From assembly GCF_029761935.1 (NCBI RefSeq), contig NZ_CP121699.1:2976001-3040000 (forward strand): a DNA stretch of 64,000 nt. Direction: 5' to 3'. This stretch comes from Microbacterium testaceum. GTDB taxonomy: Bacteria; Actinomycetota; Actinomycetes; Actinomycetales; Microbacteriaceae. The notes below the pieces were generated by a model that was not told the origin of the DNA, did no database searches, and saw nothing but the letters and a program-made list of their open reading frames with translations. The translations under genes were made by a program, and so were the position numbers. This document shows, in pieces, positions 17,366-26,000 of the stretch (position 1 is the first letter of the stretch; each line of letters starts with the position of its first letter).

Positions 17366-17383
17366 AATCCGCAGATGCGGAAT
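17366..17383. promoter_or_regulatory. Inverted repeat upstream of modA, candidate molybdate operator
   Basis: Near-perfect palindrome built of ATCCGCA and TGCGGAA around a central GA, 43 bases before the modA start, in the 251-base gap between the divergent XRE gene and modA. Position suits a molybdate-responsive operator bound by the HTH-TOBE protein at 14.9 kb. Not a match to the E. coli ModE site. Confidence 0.4.
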
Positions 17384-17425
17384 ACTGGAGCGATAGCGAG
17401 CCGCCGGCGCGCCGAAAGGACCGTC

Positions 17426-18184
17426 ATGAGCCGCCCCCTCCGTCTTGCCGCCGTCGTCGCCGCCGCGGCCCTGCTCGCCGGGTGCGCGAGCTCCGCGCCC
17501 GCGCCCGCGGCATCCGAGGACTCCCTCTCCGGAACGGTGGAGGTGTACGCCGCCGCCTCGCTGCAGCGGTCGTTCGACGAGATCGCCACCGCGTTCGAGG
17601 CCGCCCACCCCGGGGTCACGGTCAGCGCGGTGTACGACGGATCGAGCACCCTCGCGACGCAGATCGGTGAGGGCGCGCCGGCCGACGTGTTCGCCTCGGC
17701 CGACGAGAAGAACATGGCGAAGGTGAAGGAGCAGGCACCCGACCCGCAGCTCTTCGCCGGCAACACCCTCGTGATCGCCGTGCCGAAGGGCAATCCCGGT
17801 GCCGTGACCATCCTCGCGGACCTGGCCCGGGTGACGACGGTGCTGTGCGCTCCCGAGGTCCCGTGCGGCGCGGCGTCGCAGACGCTTCTGTCGAACGCCG
17901 GCGTTGCCGTCACGCCCGCCAGCTCCGAGCAGAACGTCACCGCCGTGCTCACCAAGGTCGCCGCCTCCGAGGCCGACGCGGGTCTCGTCTACGCCACCGA
18001 CGTCAACGGTCGCGACGACGTCGAGGCGATCGTGCCGGCCGGTGCCGACGCCGTCGTCAACCGCTACCCGATCGCCGCCCTGACCGGTGCCCCGAACCCC
18101 GAGGCCGCGGCCGCGTTCGTGGCGTTCGTGCTCGGGCAGGGCGGGCAACGCGTGCTCGCCGACGCGGGCTTCCGCGCTCCGTGA
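17426..18184 (+). CDS. modA: Molybdate ABC transporter substrate-binding lipoprotein ModA
   Basis: 252 residues. N-terminal lipoprotein signal with lipobox LLAGC (Cys at about residue 21), then the ModA fold: VYAAASLQRSFDEIATAFE, YDGSSTLATQIGEGAPADVFASAD (the Ser and Ala residues that bind the oxyanion), LVIAVPKGNPG, and DAGLVYATDV near the end. It captures molybdate or tungstate outside the cell. Good ribosome binding site GAAAGGA six bases before ATG 17426. First gene of modABC; its stop overlaps the GTG start of modB. Confidence 0.95.
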   Translation: MSRPLRLAAVVAAAALLAGCASSAPAPAASEDSLSGTVEVYAAASLQRSFDEIATAFEAAHPGVTVSAVYDGSSTLATQIGEGAPADVFASADEKNMAKVKEQAPDPQLFAGNTLVIAVPKGNPGAVTILADLARVTTVLCAPEVPCGAASQTLLSNAGVAVTPASSEQNVTAVLTKVAASEADAGLVYATDVNGRDDVEAIVPAGADAVVNRYPIAALTGAPNPEAAAAFVAFVLGQGGQRVLADAGFRAP

Positions 18185-18960
18185 GAGATGCGGGATACAT
18201 CCCCCGCTGGCTGATCGTGCCGGCGGTGCTCGGCCTGCTCTTCCTGCTGGTTCCGCTCACCGCCCTCATCGCTCGGGTGGAGTGGGCGACGCTCTGGAGC
18301 GACGTGACGTCGGAGGCCGCCCTCTCGGCTCTGGCGTTGTCGCTGGGAACGGGGGCCGTGGCCACCGCGGTGTGCGCGGTGGTCGGCATCCCTCTCGCCC
18401 TTCTCATCGCCCGCAGTCCCGCGCGGACCGCGGCTCTGCTGCGCGCGGTCGTCACCGTGCCGCTCGTGCTGCCGCCGATGGTCGGCGGCGTCGCCCTGCT
18501 GTATCTGTTCGGGCGCAACGGCTGGTTCGGCTTTCTCGCCCTGCCGTTCACCACCACCGCTGTCGTGCTGGCCCAGGTGTTCGTCGCCCTTCCGTTCCTC
18601 GTCCTCGCGGTCGAGGGGGCGCTGCGCAGCACCGGGGTCGAGTTCGAACGCGCGGCCGCCTCGCTCGGGGCGTCGCGCGCGACGATCCTCCGGCGCGTCA
18701 CCCTGCCGTTGGCCGCTCCCGGCATCATCGCCGGAGTGGTGCTGTGCTTCGCCCGAGCGATCGGGGAGTTCGGGGCGACCGCGCTGTTCGCGGGAAACCG
18801 TCCCGGTGTCACGCAGACGATGCCGCTGGCGATCTACACCGCCTTCAACGGGGCGGGGGTGTCCCAGGGCACCGCGGTGGCCCTGTCGCTGCTGCTGCTG
18901 GTCACCGCCGTCGCCGTGCTGCTGCTCGTGCGCGGATGGCGACCGGGGGTGGGCAGATGA
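18181..18960 (+). CDS. modB: Molybdate ABC transporter permease ModB
   Basis: 259 residues, GTG start overlapping the modA stop (GTGA). About six membrane helices; the cytoplasmic EAA loop is visible as FERAAASLGASRATILRRV followed by TLPLAAPGI, and the GEFGATALFAGNRPG segment is characteristic of ModB/CysT permeases. Forms the membrane channel of the molybdate importer with ModC. Overlaps modC by four bases. Confidence 0.94.
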   Translation: MRDAGYIPRWLIVPAVLGLLFLLVPLTALIARVEWATLWSDVTSEAALSALALSLGTGAVATAVCAVVGIPLALLIARSPARTAALLRAVVTVPLVLPPMVGGVALLYLFGRNGWFGFLALPFTTTAVVLAQVFVALPFLVLAVEGALRSTGVEFERAAASLGASRATILRRVTLPLAAPGIIAGVVLCFARAIGEFGATALFAGNRPGVTQTMPLAIYTAFNGAGVSQGTAVALSLLLLVTAVAVLLLVRGWRPGVGR

Positions 18961-20000
18961 CGATTCCGGATGCCGCTGCGCTCCGCGCCCGCATCCGCGT
19001 GCGCCGCCGTGACTTCGTCGTCGACGCCACGCTCGACGTCGCCCCGGGCGAGACCGTCGCCGTGATGGGCCGGAGCGGCGCGGGGAAGTCGACGCTGCTC
19101 GGCGCGCTCGCCGGGCTCACGCCGCTCGACGAGGGGGAGATCTCGGTCGACGGGCGGGTCCTCGACCGCCCGCCGCGCACGCGGACCGCCCCGATGCACC
19201 GGGGGATCGTTCTGCTCGGGCAGGAGGCGCGCCTCTTTCCGCACCTTCCCGTGCGCGAGAACGTCGCCTTCGGTCCGCGGGCGGCCGGGGTGCCGGCATC
19301 CGTCGCCCGCGACGCCGCCGAGGAGTGGCTGGCCCGCGTCGGATTGCCGGGCACGGGCGATCGGCGCCCCGCACAGTTGTCGGGCGGGGAGCAGCAACGC
19401 GTCGCGGTCGCCCGGGCTCTGGCGGCCGAGCCGCGGGTCGTCCTGCTCGACGAACCCCTCGTCGCGCTCGATGCGGTCACGGCCTCGGAGATCCGCGCGA
19501 TGCTGCGGGAGCGGCTCGCGGGCGTGACGACCGTCGCCGTCACCCACGACGCGATCGATGCGGCCGCCCTGGCCGACCGCCTCGTGATCGTGGAGCGCGG
19601 GCGGGTGACGCAGGAGGGGCCCGTTCGCGACGTTCTTTCGACCCCGCTCACCGACGTCGCCGCGCGGATCGCCGGTCTGGAGCGGGTCGTCGGCGAAGCC
19701 CGCGGCGGGGCGTTCGTACGGGGCGCGCTCCGGCTCGCGTCGGCGGATCCGGCCTCCCGTGCGCTCGCCGCGACCGACGGTGCCACTCTCGCGGCGGTCT
19801 ACCGTGCGATCGACGCGCGACTCGGAGAGGGGACTCCGGTCCGCGTGGTCTCCGTGGAGCCCACGCCCACGGGCGTGCGCGTCGTCACCGCCGAGGGCTC
19901 CGCCGAGGTAGCGCCGATCGAGGCGGCATCCATCCGGCCCGGCGACACGGTGCTGTGGAGCGTGCCGCCGGAGCGCGTCCGCTTCGTCGCGTCACGCTGA
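18957..20000 (+). CDS. modC: Molybdate ABC transporter ATPase ModC
   Basis: 347 residues. ABC ATPase with Walker A GRSGAGKST, Q-loop LLGQEARLFPHL, signature LSGGEQQRVAVARAL, Walker B RVVLLDEPL and H-loop VAVTHD. The C-terminal third carries a TOBE/Mop domain (TPTGVRVVTAEGSAEV ... RPGDTVLWSVPPERVRF) that senses bound molybdate and can inhibit transport, as known for ModC. ATGA overlap with modB. The stop codon lies one base from the convergent cydC stop. Confidence 0.95.
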   Translation: MTIPDAAALRARIRVRRRDFVVDATLDVAPGETVAVMGRSGAGKSTLLGALAGLTPLDEGEISVDGRVLDRPPRTRTAPMHRGIVLLGQEARLFPHLPVRENVAFGPRAAGVPASVARDAAEEWLARVGLPGTGDRRPAQLSGGEQQRVAVARALAAEPRVVLLDEPLVALDAVTASEIRAMLRERLAGVTTVAVTHDAIDAAALADRLVIVERGRVTQEGPVRDVLSTPLTDVAARIAGLERVVGEARGGAFVRGALRLASADPASRALAATDGATLAAVYRAIDARLGEGTPVRVVSVEPTPTGVRVVTAEGSAEVAPIEAASIRPGDTVLWSVPPERVRFVASR

Positions 20001-20001
20001 C

Positions 20002-21687
20002 TCAGGCCGCCGCCACGCGCCCGTTCTCGAGCCGCACCTCGCGGTCGACCAGCCCCTCCGGCACCTCGACGTGTGAGACCAGCACGACGGCCCGGTCCCG
20101 TCCGATCGCACCGAGCAGGTCGACGAGCAGAGCGTCGGATGCCGCGGGATCGACGCCCGCGGTGGGCTCGTCGAGCACGAGCACCGGGAAGTCGCGCAGC
20201 ACCGCCCGCGCGAGCGCGAGACGCTGAGCCTGCCCGCCGGACACCAGCCCACCCCGGTCGCCGACTCGGGCGTCGAGGCCGCCGCGCTCGCGGACCCAGG
20301 GGTCGAGCCCGACGCGCTCGAGCACCGTCCACAATTCGTCGTCGGTGGCGCCCTCGCGCGCGAAGAGGAGGTTCTGGCGCACGGACTCGTCGAACAGGTA
20401 CGGCGACTGCTCGATGATCCCGACGGTGCGGCGCAGATCGTCGCCCGAGATGTCGCGGGCCTCGATGCCGCCGACCCGGTACGAGCCCTCGTAGTCGAGG
20501 AAGCGCGTGAGCACGTGCGCCAGCGTGGTCTTGCCCGCTCCGCTCGGGCCCGTGACGAGGACGCGCTCGCCCGGCCCCAGGCGCAGGGCGATGTCGTCGA
20601 GGCGGCCGGCGTCGCCGTCGACTCCACCGCGTGCCGGCCAGTGCGCGCGAACGCCGGTCAGCTCGAGGCCCGCGCCGAGGATCGGTGCCGCACCGGTTGC
20701 GGCGGGCTCGTCGCGGGGGAGTCCGTCGGGGACGGCTTCGGGCACGGCGTCGGCGATGCGTTGCGCCGCGGAGCGCACCTGGCGCCAGGAGGCCAGGGCG
20801 AGGGGCACCGGCCCGAACACCTCGAACACGGCCATCGGCACCAGCACGACGACGGCGAGCCCCGGGCCCGACAGGGATCCACCGGCGAGCGACGGGGCGG
20901 CGACGAGCAGGGCGGCGAGCGAGGCGACCCCGGCGAGCACCGAGACGGCCCCCGAGGTGAGCCCCTGCGCCCCGCCGCGTCGGACGACGGCTCGGCGCAG
21001 AGCGGCGTCGGCGCGGCGGACGCGCTCGGTCGCGGCATCCAGGGCTCCGTACGCCGTCAGCACGTCGAGGTTCGCGAGCAGGTCGTGCACCGCGTCGGCG
21101 ACGGCGGCGCGGAGGGGGGCGATGGAGCGCTCGGCGCGGGCACCGGCGGCCCCGCCCACGACGACCGCCAGGGCGAACGCGACCGTCAGGCAGACGAACA
21201 GCACGACGGCCGCGGGCCACGAGACGATCGCGGTGAACACCACGGCGGCGAGCGAGGTGAAGACGGCGACCGCGAGGGGGAGCACCACCCGCAGGGGGAG
21301 GTTCTGCAGTTCGTCGACGTCGTCGACGACGCTCGAGAGCAGCCCCCCGCGCCGCGAGCGCGCGAGTCCGTCGGGAGCGAGGGGGACGAGGTCGCGCACG
21401 AGATCGGCGCGTACTCCGGCGAGCTGTTCCAGGGCGGCGTCGTGCCCGGTGAGGCGCTCGAGGTAGCGGAACACTCCCCGCGACAGGGCGAACGCGCGCA
21501 CCCCGACCACCGCCATCGACAGGTACATCACGAGGGGCTGTTCGGCGGCCCGCGCGATGAGCCACGCACTCGCCGCGAGGAGTGCGATCGAGCTCGCCGC
21601 GGTGCCGAAACCCGACAGCACCGCGGGCGCGAAGCGTCGCCGCGAGGGCATCGCCGAGCGCAGGATGCCGCGTATACGCGCGTTCAC
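20002..21687 (-). CDS. cydC: Thiol reductant ABC exporter subunit CydC
   Basis: 561 residues: six-helix ABC transmembrane domain followed by an ATPase domain with Walker A GPSGAGKTT, signature VSGGQAQRLALARA and Walker B VLVLDEPTAGVD. CydCD exports glutathione/cysteine and is required for assembling heme into cytochrome bd. GTG start at 21687 overlapping the cydD stop (GTGA). Last gene of the cydABDC operon. Convergent with modC with one intergenic base, so transcription from both sides meets here without an obvious terminator. Confidence 0.93.
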   Translation of the reverse strand: MNARIRGILRSAMPSRRRFAPAVLSGFGTAASSIALLAASAWLIARAAEQPLVMYLSMAVVGVRAFALSRGVFRYLERLTGHDAALEQLAGVRADLVRDLVPLAPDGLARSRRGGLLSSVVDDVDELQNLPLRVVLPLAVAVFTSLAAVVFTAIVSWPAAVVLFVCLTVAFALAVVVGGAAGARAERSIAPLRAAVADAVHDLLANLDVLTAYGALDAATERVRRADAALRRAVVRRGGAQGLTSGAVSVLAGVASLAALLVAAPSLAGGSLSGPGLAVVVLVPMAVFEVFGPVPLALASWRQVRSAAQRIADAVPEAVPDGLPRDEPAATGAAPILGAGLELTGVRAHWPARGGVDGDAGRLDDIALRLGPGERVLVTGPSGAGKTTLAHVLTRFLDYEGSYRVGGIEARDISGDDLRRTVGIIEQSPYLFDESVRQNLLFAREGATDDELWTVLERVGLDPWVRERGGLDARVGDRGGLVSGGQAQRLALARAVLRDFPVLVLDEPTAGVDPAASDALLVDLLGAIGRDRAVVLVSHVEVPEGLVDREVRLENGRVAAA

Positions 21688-23381
21688 GACCGCACCTCCT
21701 GCACCCCGCGTGAGTCGCCAGGATTTGTCGCTTCAGGCGCCGCCGAAGCGACAAATCCTGGCGACTCGCGCGGGGGCGTGAGCTCGACCACCTCGTCGGC
21801 GATCGCGCGGGCGGAGCGGCGGTGCGAGACGAGGAGCACGCCGCGGCCGGCGTCGGCCTCGCGGCGGAGGGTCTTCCACAGGTGGGCCTCGGTGTCGGCA
21901 TCCAGGGCGCTAGAGGGCTCGTCGAGCACGAGCACCGGCACCGCGCCGACTCGCGCGCGGTACAGGGCCCGCGCGACCGCGACGCGTTGCGCCTGGCCGC
22001 CCGAGAGGCCCGCTCCTCCCGCACCGAGCACGATCCCGGGGTCGATGTCTGATGCGCCGGCGTCGGCCAGGGCAACGGAGATGCGCCCGGAGTCGAGGGG
22101 GGACCCGAGCACCACGTTCTCGGCGACCGTGCCCGACACCAGCCCCGGCCGCTGGCCCGCCCAGGCGACCGCGTCGCGGGCGTGCGGGACGGCGACGCCG
22201 TCGACGCGCACCTCGCCGTCGTGCTCGGCGTACCCGAGGAGAGCGGCGATCAGCGACGACTTCCCGACGCCGCTCGGGCCGGTCACGAGCACCACCCTTC
22301 CGGGACCTACCGACAGCGATACGCGGGGCAGCGCGTGTCCCTCGCGGTGCACCCGGACCTGCTCGAGCGTCACCGTCGATCCGAGCGTCGAGGTCGTGGC
22401 ATCCGGAATCCGCCCTTCTCGAGCGGAGCGCGCGGCGTCGAGCGTGTCGAAGATCTCGTCGGTCGCCGCGACCCCCTCGGACGCGGCGTGGAACTGCACG
22501 CCCACCTGGCGCAGGGGCAGGTACGCCTCGGGGGCGAGCAGCAGCACGAACAGACCGACGAGCAGGCTCAGATCGCCCGAGAGCAGGCGGAAGCCGATGG
22601 TGACCGCCACGATCGCGACCGAGATCGATGCCAGGAACTCCAGCGCGAACCCCGAGAGGAACGACACGCGCAGCACTGTCATCGTCTCGCGCTTGTAGTC
22701 GCGCGTGATCGTCTCAATCGTGTCCGCCGCGCGATGCTGCCGGCCGAAGGCCTTGAGGGTCCCCAGGCCCTCGACGGTGTCGGCGAAGCGCGCCGCCAGG
22801 CGGCCGAGGGTGCGGTACTGCTTCTGCTGCACGCCGCGGGTCGCCCAGCCGATCAGCACCATGAACAGGGGGATCAGGGGGATCGTGAGGACAACGATCA
22901 GGCCCGACAGTGGGTCGGCGAGCGCGATCGCCCCGATGAGGATCGGCATCGTGATGGCGGTGGCGACCAGCTGCGGCAGATACCGGCCGAAGTAGGCGTC
23001 GAGCGCCTCGAGACCGTGGCCCGCCGTGACCGCCAGCGAGGCGGCGTTACGGCGAGCGAGCCAGGCGGGGCCGAGGCGTCCAACCGCGCCGATTACGGCC
23101 GCCCGCAGCTGCAGCGACGCCGCGGCCGCCCCCCGGGCCGACACGCGCTCCGAGGCCGCCCCGAGGAGCCCGCGGAGCAGGACGAGGGATGCCGCGACCC
23201 CCACGAACCCCCACAGCTCGCCGACCGGTCGGCCCGTGATCACGCCGACCAGGGCGCTGGTGAGCGCCCAGGCGAATCCGATGATCGTGCCCGTCTGGGC
23301 GAGGACGATCGCCGCGGTCACCGCGAAGAAGCCGCGGGAGGTGGTGGCGTAGCGGAGCAGCCGGGGGTCGACGGGTTTCAT
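21684..23381 (-). CDS. cydD: Thiol reductant ABC exporter subunit CydD, with palindromic insert at C-terminus
   Basis: 565 residues: ABC transmembrane domain (residues about 15-300) and ATPase domain with Walker A GPSGVGKSS, signature LSGGQAQRVAVARALY, Walker B VLVLDEPSSALD and H-loop VSHRR. Partner of CydC in thiol export and cytochrome bd maturation. The last 29 residues are unusual: PRESPGFVAS...EATNPGDSRG (about 537-559) is encoded by a palindromic element (21709-21770) whose near-identical relative sits in the helicase gene at 43.2 kb. The true protein end has therefore been replaced or extended by the element, keeping the stop that overlaps cydC. Seven bases downstream of cydB. Confidence 0.93.
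   Translation of the reverse strand: MKPVDPRLLRYATTSRGFFAVTAAIVLAQTGTIIGFAWALTSALVGVITGRPVGELWGFVGVAASLVLLRGLLGAASERVSARGAAAASLQLRAAVIGAVGRLGPAWLARRNAASLAVTAGHGLEALDAYFGRYLPQLVATAITMPILIGAIALADPLSGLIVVLTIPLIPLFMVLIGWATRGVQQKQYRTLGRLAARFADTVEGLGTLKAFGRQHRAADTIETITRDYKRETMTVLRVSFLSGFALEFLASISVAIVAVTIGFRLLSGDLSLLVGLFVLLLAPEAYLPLRQVGVQFHAASEGVAATDEIFDTLDAARSAREGRIPDATTSTLGSTVTLEQVRVHREGHALPRVSLSVGPGRVVLVTGPSGVGKSSLIAALLGYAEHDGEVRVDGVAVPHARDAVAWAGQRPGLVSGTVAENVVLGSPLDSGRISVALADAGASDIDPGIVLGAGGAGLSGGQAQRVAVARALYRARVGAVPVLVLDEPSSALDADTEAHLWKTLRREADAGRGVLLVSHRRSARAIADEVVELTPPRESPGFVASAAPEATNPGDSRGVQEVRS
21709..21770. repeat. In-frame palindromic element within cydD
   Basis: Inverted repeat with 23-bp perfect arms (21712-21734 and 21745-21767, extended further by a G-T and two more pairs) and a 10-nt GC-rich loop. 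Core is GAGTCGCCAGGATTTGTCGC and its complement. It lies in the last codons of cydD and is read as PRESPGFVAS...EATNPGDSRG. The related element at 43160-43221 is inserted in a different gene in the same reading phase. Confidence 0.85.
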
Positions 23382-23388
23382 GACGGTC

Positions 23389-24420
23389 TCAGTGGGCGAC
23401 GAGCGCGGCCTTCTCGATGCGGGCGCGGGTGACGCGCTTGCGGAACACCCAGTACGTCCAGCCCTGGTACGCCAGGATCAGCGGCAGGAAGATCAGCGCC
23501 GCCCAGCTCATGATCGTGAGCGTGTAGTCGGTGCTCGAGGCGTTGTCGATCGTGAGGCTCGAGCCCGCGGCGAGCGTCGAGGGCATGACGTTCGGGAACA
23601 GGGCGAAGAACAGGGCTGCGACGGCGGCGACGATCGTCACGGCTCCGAGGGTGAAGGCGGTGCCTTCGCGATCACGGAGGTTCGCGACCCACGACCCGAT
23701 GAGGGTCAGGGCGGCGACACCGGCCAGGGCGACGACACCGAGGAGCAGGGGCGCCTCCGCATTCGCGGCGTTCACGATCGTCCAGCCGAGGAACAGGGCG
23801 GCCAGCGCGATGGTCAGCACTCCCGCCTTCTTCGCGAGCGAGCGGGCGTCGGCGCGCACCTGGCCGTCGGTCTTGAGGGCCACGAAGTACACCCCGTGCA
23901 CGAAGAACAGGGTGAGGGTCGTGAGCCCGCCCAGGATGCCGTAGGGGTTGAGCAGCGTCAGCACGGTGCCGACGTACTCGTGGTCGGCGTCGAGGGGGAC
24001 GCCCTGCACGATGTTGGCGAAGGCGACGCCCCACAGGAACGCCGGGGCGGCCGAGCCGAAGAAGATCATCCGGTCGAACGCGCGCTTCCACTTCAGCGAG
24101 TCGCGCTGGTGGCGGTACTCGAACGAGACGCCGCGGGCGATCAGGGCGATGAGGATCGCGAGCAGCGGCAGGTAGAACCCGCTGAACAGGGTCGCGTACC
24201 ACTCGGGGAACGAGGCGAACAGGGCGGCGCCGGCGACGATCACCCAGGTCTCGTTGAGGTCCCACACGGGGCCGATCGTGTTGATGATCTGCCGGCGGGC
24301 GATGTCGTCCTTGCCGAGGAACGGGATCGACATGCCGACGCCGAAGTCGAAACCGTCGAGCACGAAGTAGCCGACGAAGAGGAAGGCGACGATCCAGAAC
24401 CAGAGGTATGCGAGGTCCAT
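23389..24420 (-). CDS. cydB: Cytochrome bd ubiquinol oxidase subunit II
   Basis: 343 residues, eight to nine hydrophobic helices. Starts MDLAYLWFWIVAFLFVGYFVLDGFDFGVG, the CydB hallmark whose GFDFGVG loop is in the first helix pair; TIGPVWDLNETWV is another conserved stretch with the Trp-Asp needed near heme. Forms the terminal oxidase with CydA, reducing O2 with quinol electrons under low oxygen or stress. Ribosome binding site AGGAGC before ATG 24420. Ten bases downstream of cydA. Confidence 0.96.
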   Translation of the reverse strand: MDLAYLWFWIVAFLFVGYFVLDGFDFGVGMSIPFLGKDDIARRQIINTIGPVWDLNETWVIVAGAALFASFPEWYATLFSGFYLPLLAILIALIARGVSFEYRHQRDSLKWKRAFDRMIFFGSAAPAFLWGVAFANIVQGVPLDADHEYVGTVLTLLNPYGILGGLTTLTLFFVHGVYFVALKTDGQVRADARSLAKKAGVLTIALAALFLGWTIVNAANAEAPLLLGVVALAGVAALTLIGSWVANLRDREGTAFTLGAVTIVAAVAALFFALFPNVMPSTLAAGSSLTIDNASSTDYTLTIMSWAALIFLPLILAYQGWTYWVFRKRVTRARIEKAALVAH

Positions 24421-24429
24421 GAGGGGCTC

Positions 24430-25869
24430 CTAGTAGACCGTGGTCGGGGTGTTCTCGACCGAGTCGTCGTGTTCGGCATCGGGGTCGGGCAGCGGCTCGG
24501 GGCCCCTCTGCGCGAACTTCACGATGAGACCGAACTCGACGATCGCGAGGGTGAGGTAGACGAGGGTGAAGGCGACGAGCGAGATCAGCACGCTCCAGCC
24601 GGGCACGCTCGGCGAGACGCCGTCCTGCGTGAGCATCAGGCCGAACACGATCCAGGGCTGACGGCCCATCTCGGTGAACACCCACCCGACGAGGCTCGCG
24701 AGCATCGGCAGGGGAGCGGCCCAGATCGCGATGCGCCACATCCAGCCGGCGACGGGGCGCGTGGCCTTCTTGCGGGTGACCCACAGGCCCACGACGCTGA
24801 CGAGCGCCGCGATGCCGCCGAGGGCGATCATCCAGCGGAATGCCCAGTAGGTGACCCACAGCACGGGGGCGAAGTTGCCGTCGACCTGGTCGGCGAACTG
24901 GGGGAACATCTGCTGGCTGTACAGGGTGTTGAGGTCGTTGATGCCCTCGACGCAGCCGTCGAGCGAGTGCGTCGACAGGATGCTGAGCAGGAACGGCACG
25001 CGGATGCTGAACAGTTCGCTCGTTCCGTCGGGCGTGCCGAGCGTGAAGATCGAGAACGAGGCATCCTGCCCGCAGACGGTGTTGAAGGTCGCTTCGGCTG
25101 CCGCCATCTTCATCGGCTGGGTCGCGACCATCACGAGGCTCAGCTGGTCGCCGACGATCGCGACGAGGACGAACGACACCACCGTCGACCACAGTCCGAA
25201 GCGGAGCGTCTTTCGCATCATCTCGGTGTTGCGCCCGCGTGCCATGTGCCAGGCCGAGACGGCGACGATGACCATGGCCGCGAACATCCAGCCCGCGAAG
25301 ATCGTGTGGGGGAAGGCCGCGAGGGCCACGGGGTTGGTGAGCATGGCCCAGAAGTCGACGAGCTCGGCGCGGTGACCGTCCGCCGACATCTGGTACCCGA
25401 CCGGGTTCTGCATGAAGGCGTTGGCGGCGATGATGAAGTACGCCGACAGGGTGGCGCCGATCGACGCCATCCAGATGCTCGCGAGGTGTGCGAGGCGGGG
25501 GAGCTTGTCCCACCCGAAGATCCAGAGGCCGATGAAGGTGGCCTCGAGGAAGAAGGCGAGCAGACCCTCGAAGGCGAGCGGGGCGCCGAAGACGTCGCCG
25601 ACGAAGCGGGAGTAGGCCGACCAGTTCATGCCGAACTGGAACTCCTGGACGATGCCGGTGACCACGCCCATCGCGAAGTTGATCAGGAAGACCTTCCCGA
25701 AGAAGCGCGTGATGTGCAGCCACCGCACGTCCCCCGTGCGGTACCAGACCGTCTGGAAGATCGCCACGGCGAGCGACATCCCGAGGGTCAGGGGCACGAA
25801 GAGGAAGTGGTACAGCGTCGTCAACCCGAACTGCCAGCGGGCGAGGGCGAGGGGGTCGAGCCACTCCAT
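24430..25869 (-). CDS. cydA: Cytochrome bd ubiquinol oxidase subunit I
   Basis: 479 residues. Carries hemes b558, b595 and d of the bd oxidase. Visible features: the N-terminal WQFGLTTLYHFLFVP segment with the heme b595 His, the NPVALAAFPHTIFAGWM helix with the b558 His ligand, and the GRQPWIVFGLMLT motif shared by all CydA. The quinol-binding Q-loop is of the short type, as usual in Gram-positive bacteria. Start ATG at 25869 with a strong GGAGG six bases away, preferred over an in-frame ATG at 25911. A GntR/FadR-type palindrome sits 27 bases upstream of the start and the PadR gene is divergent. Confidence 0.96.
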   Translation of the reverse strand: MEWLDPLALARWQFGLTTLYHFLFVPLTLGMSLAVAIFQTVWYRTGDVRWLHITRFFGKVFLINFAMGVVTGIVQEFQFGMNWSAYSRFVGDVFGAPLAFEGLLAFFLEATFIGLWIFGWDKLPRLAHLASIWMASIGATLSAYFIIAANAFMQNPVGYQMSADGHRAELVDFWAMLTNPVALAAFPHTIFAGWMFAAMVIVAVSAWHMARGRNTEMMRKTLRFGLWSTVVSFVLVAIVGDQLSLVMVATQPMKMAAAEATFNTVCGQDASFSIFTLGTPDGTSELFSIRVPFLLSILSTHSLDGCVEGINDLNTLYSQQMFPQFADQVDGNFAPVLWVTYWAFRWMIALGGIAALVSVVGLWVTRKKATRPVAGWMWRIAIWAAPLPMLASLVGWVFTEMGRQPWIVFGLMLTQDGVSPSVPGWSVLISLVAFTLVYLTLAIVEFGLIVKFAQRGPEPLPDPDAEHDDSVENTPTTVY

Positions 25870-25895
25870 CAGGAGCCTCCGATCGAACCAGATTG

Positions 25896-25910
25896 TGTGG
25901 TCAGACCACA
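25896..25910. promoter_or_regulatory. GntR/FadR-type operator in the cydA-padR intergenic region
   Basis: TGTGGTCAGACCACA is a perfect 15-bp palindrome containing TGGTCNGACCA, the consensus bound by FadR-subfamily GntR regulators. It sits in the 131-base region between the divergent cydA and padR genes, close to the cydA ribosome binding site, so binding would block cydABDC transcription or early elongation. No GntR gene is present in the window. Confidence 0.6.
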
Positions 25911-26000
25911 TGCTACGCCGGGGGTCTGCGGCGCGTCGGGGGATCCCTCGGCGTCGAACGATATACTCGGCAAGTCATTTCAGACCCGCCAGGAGGCGTC

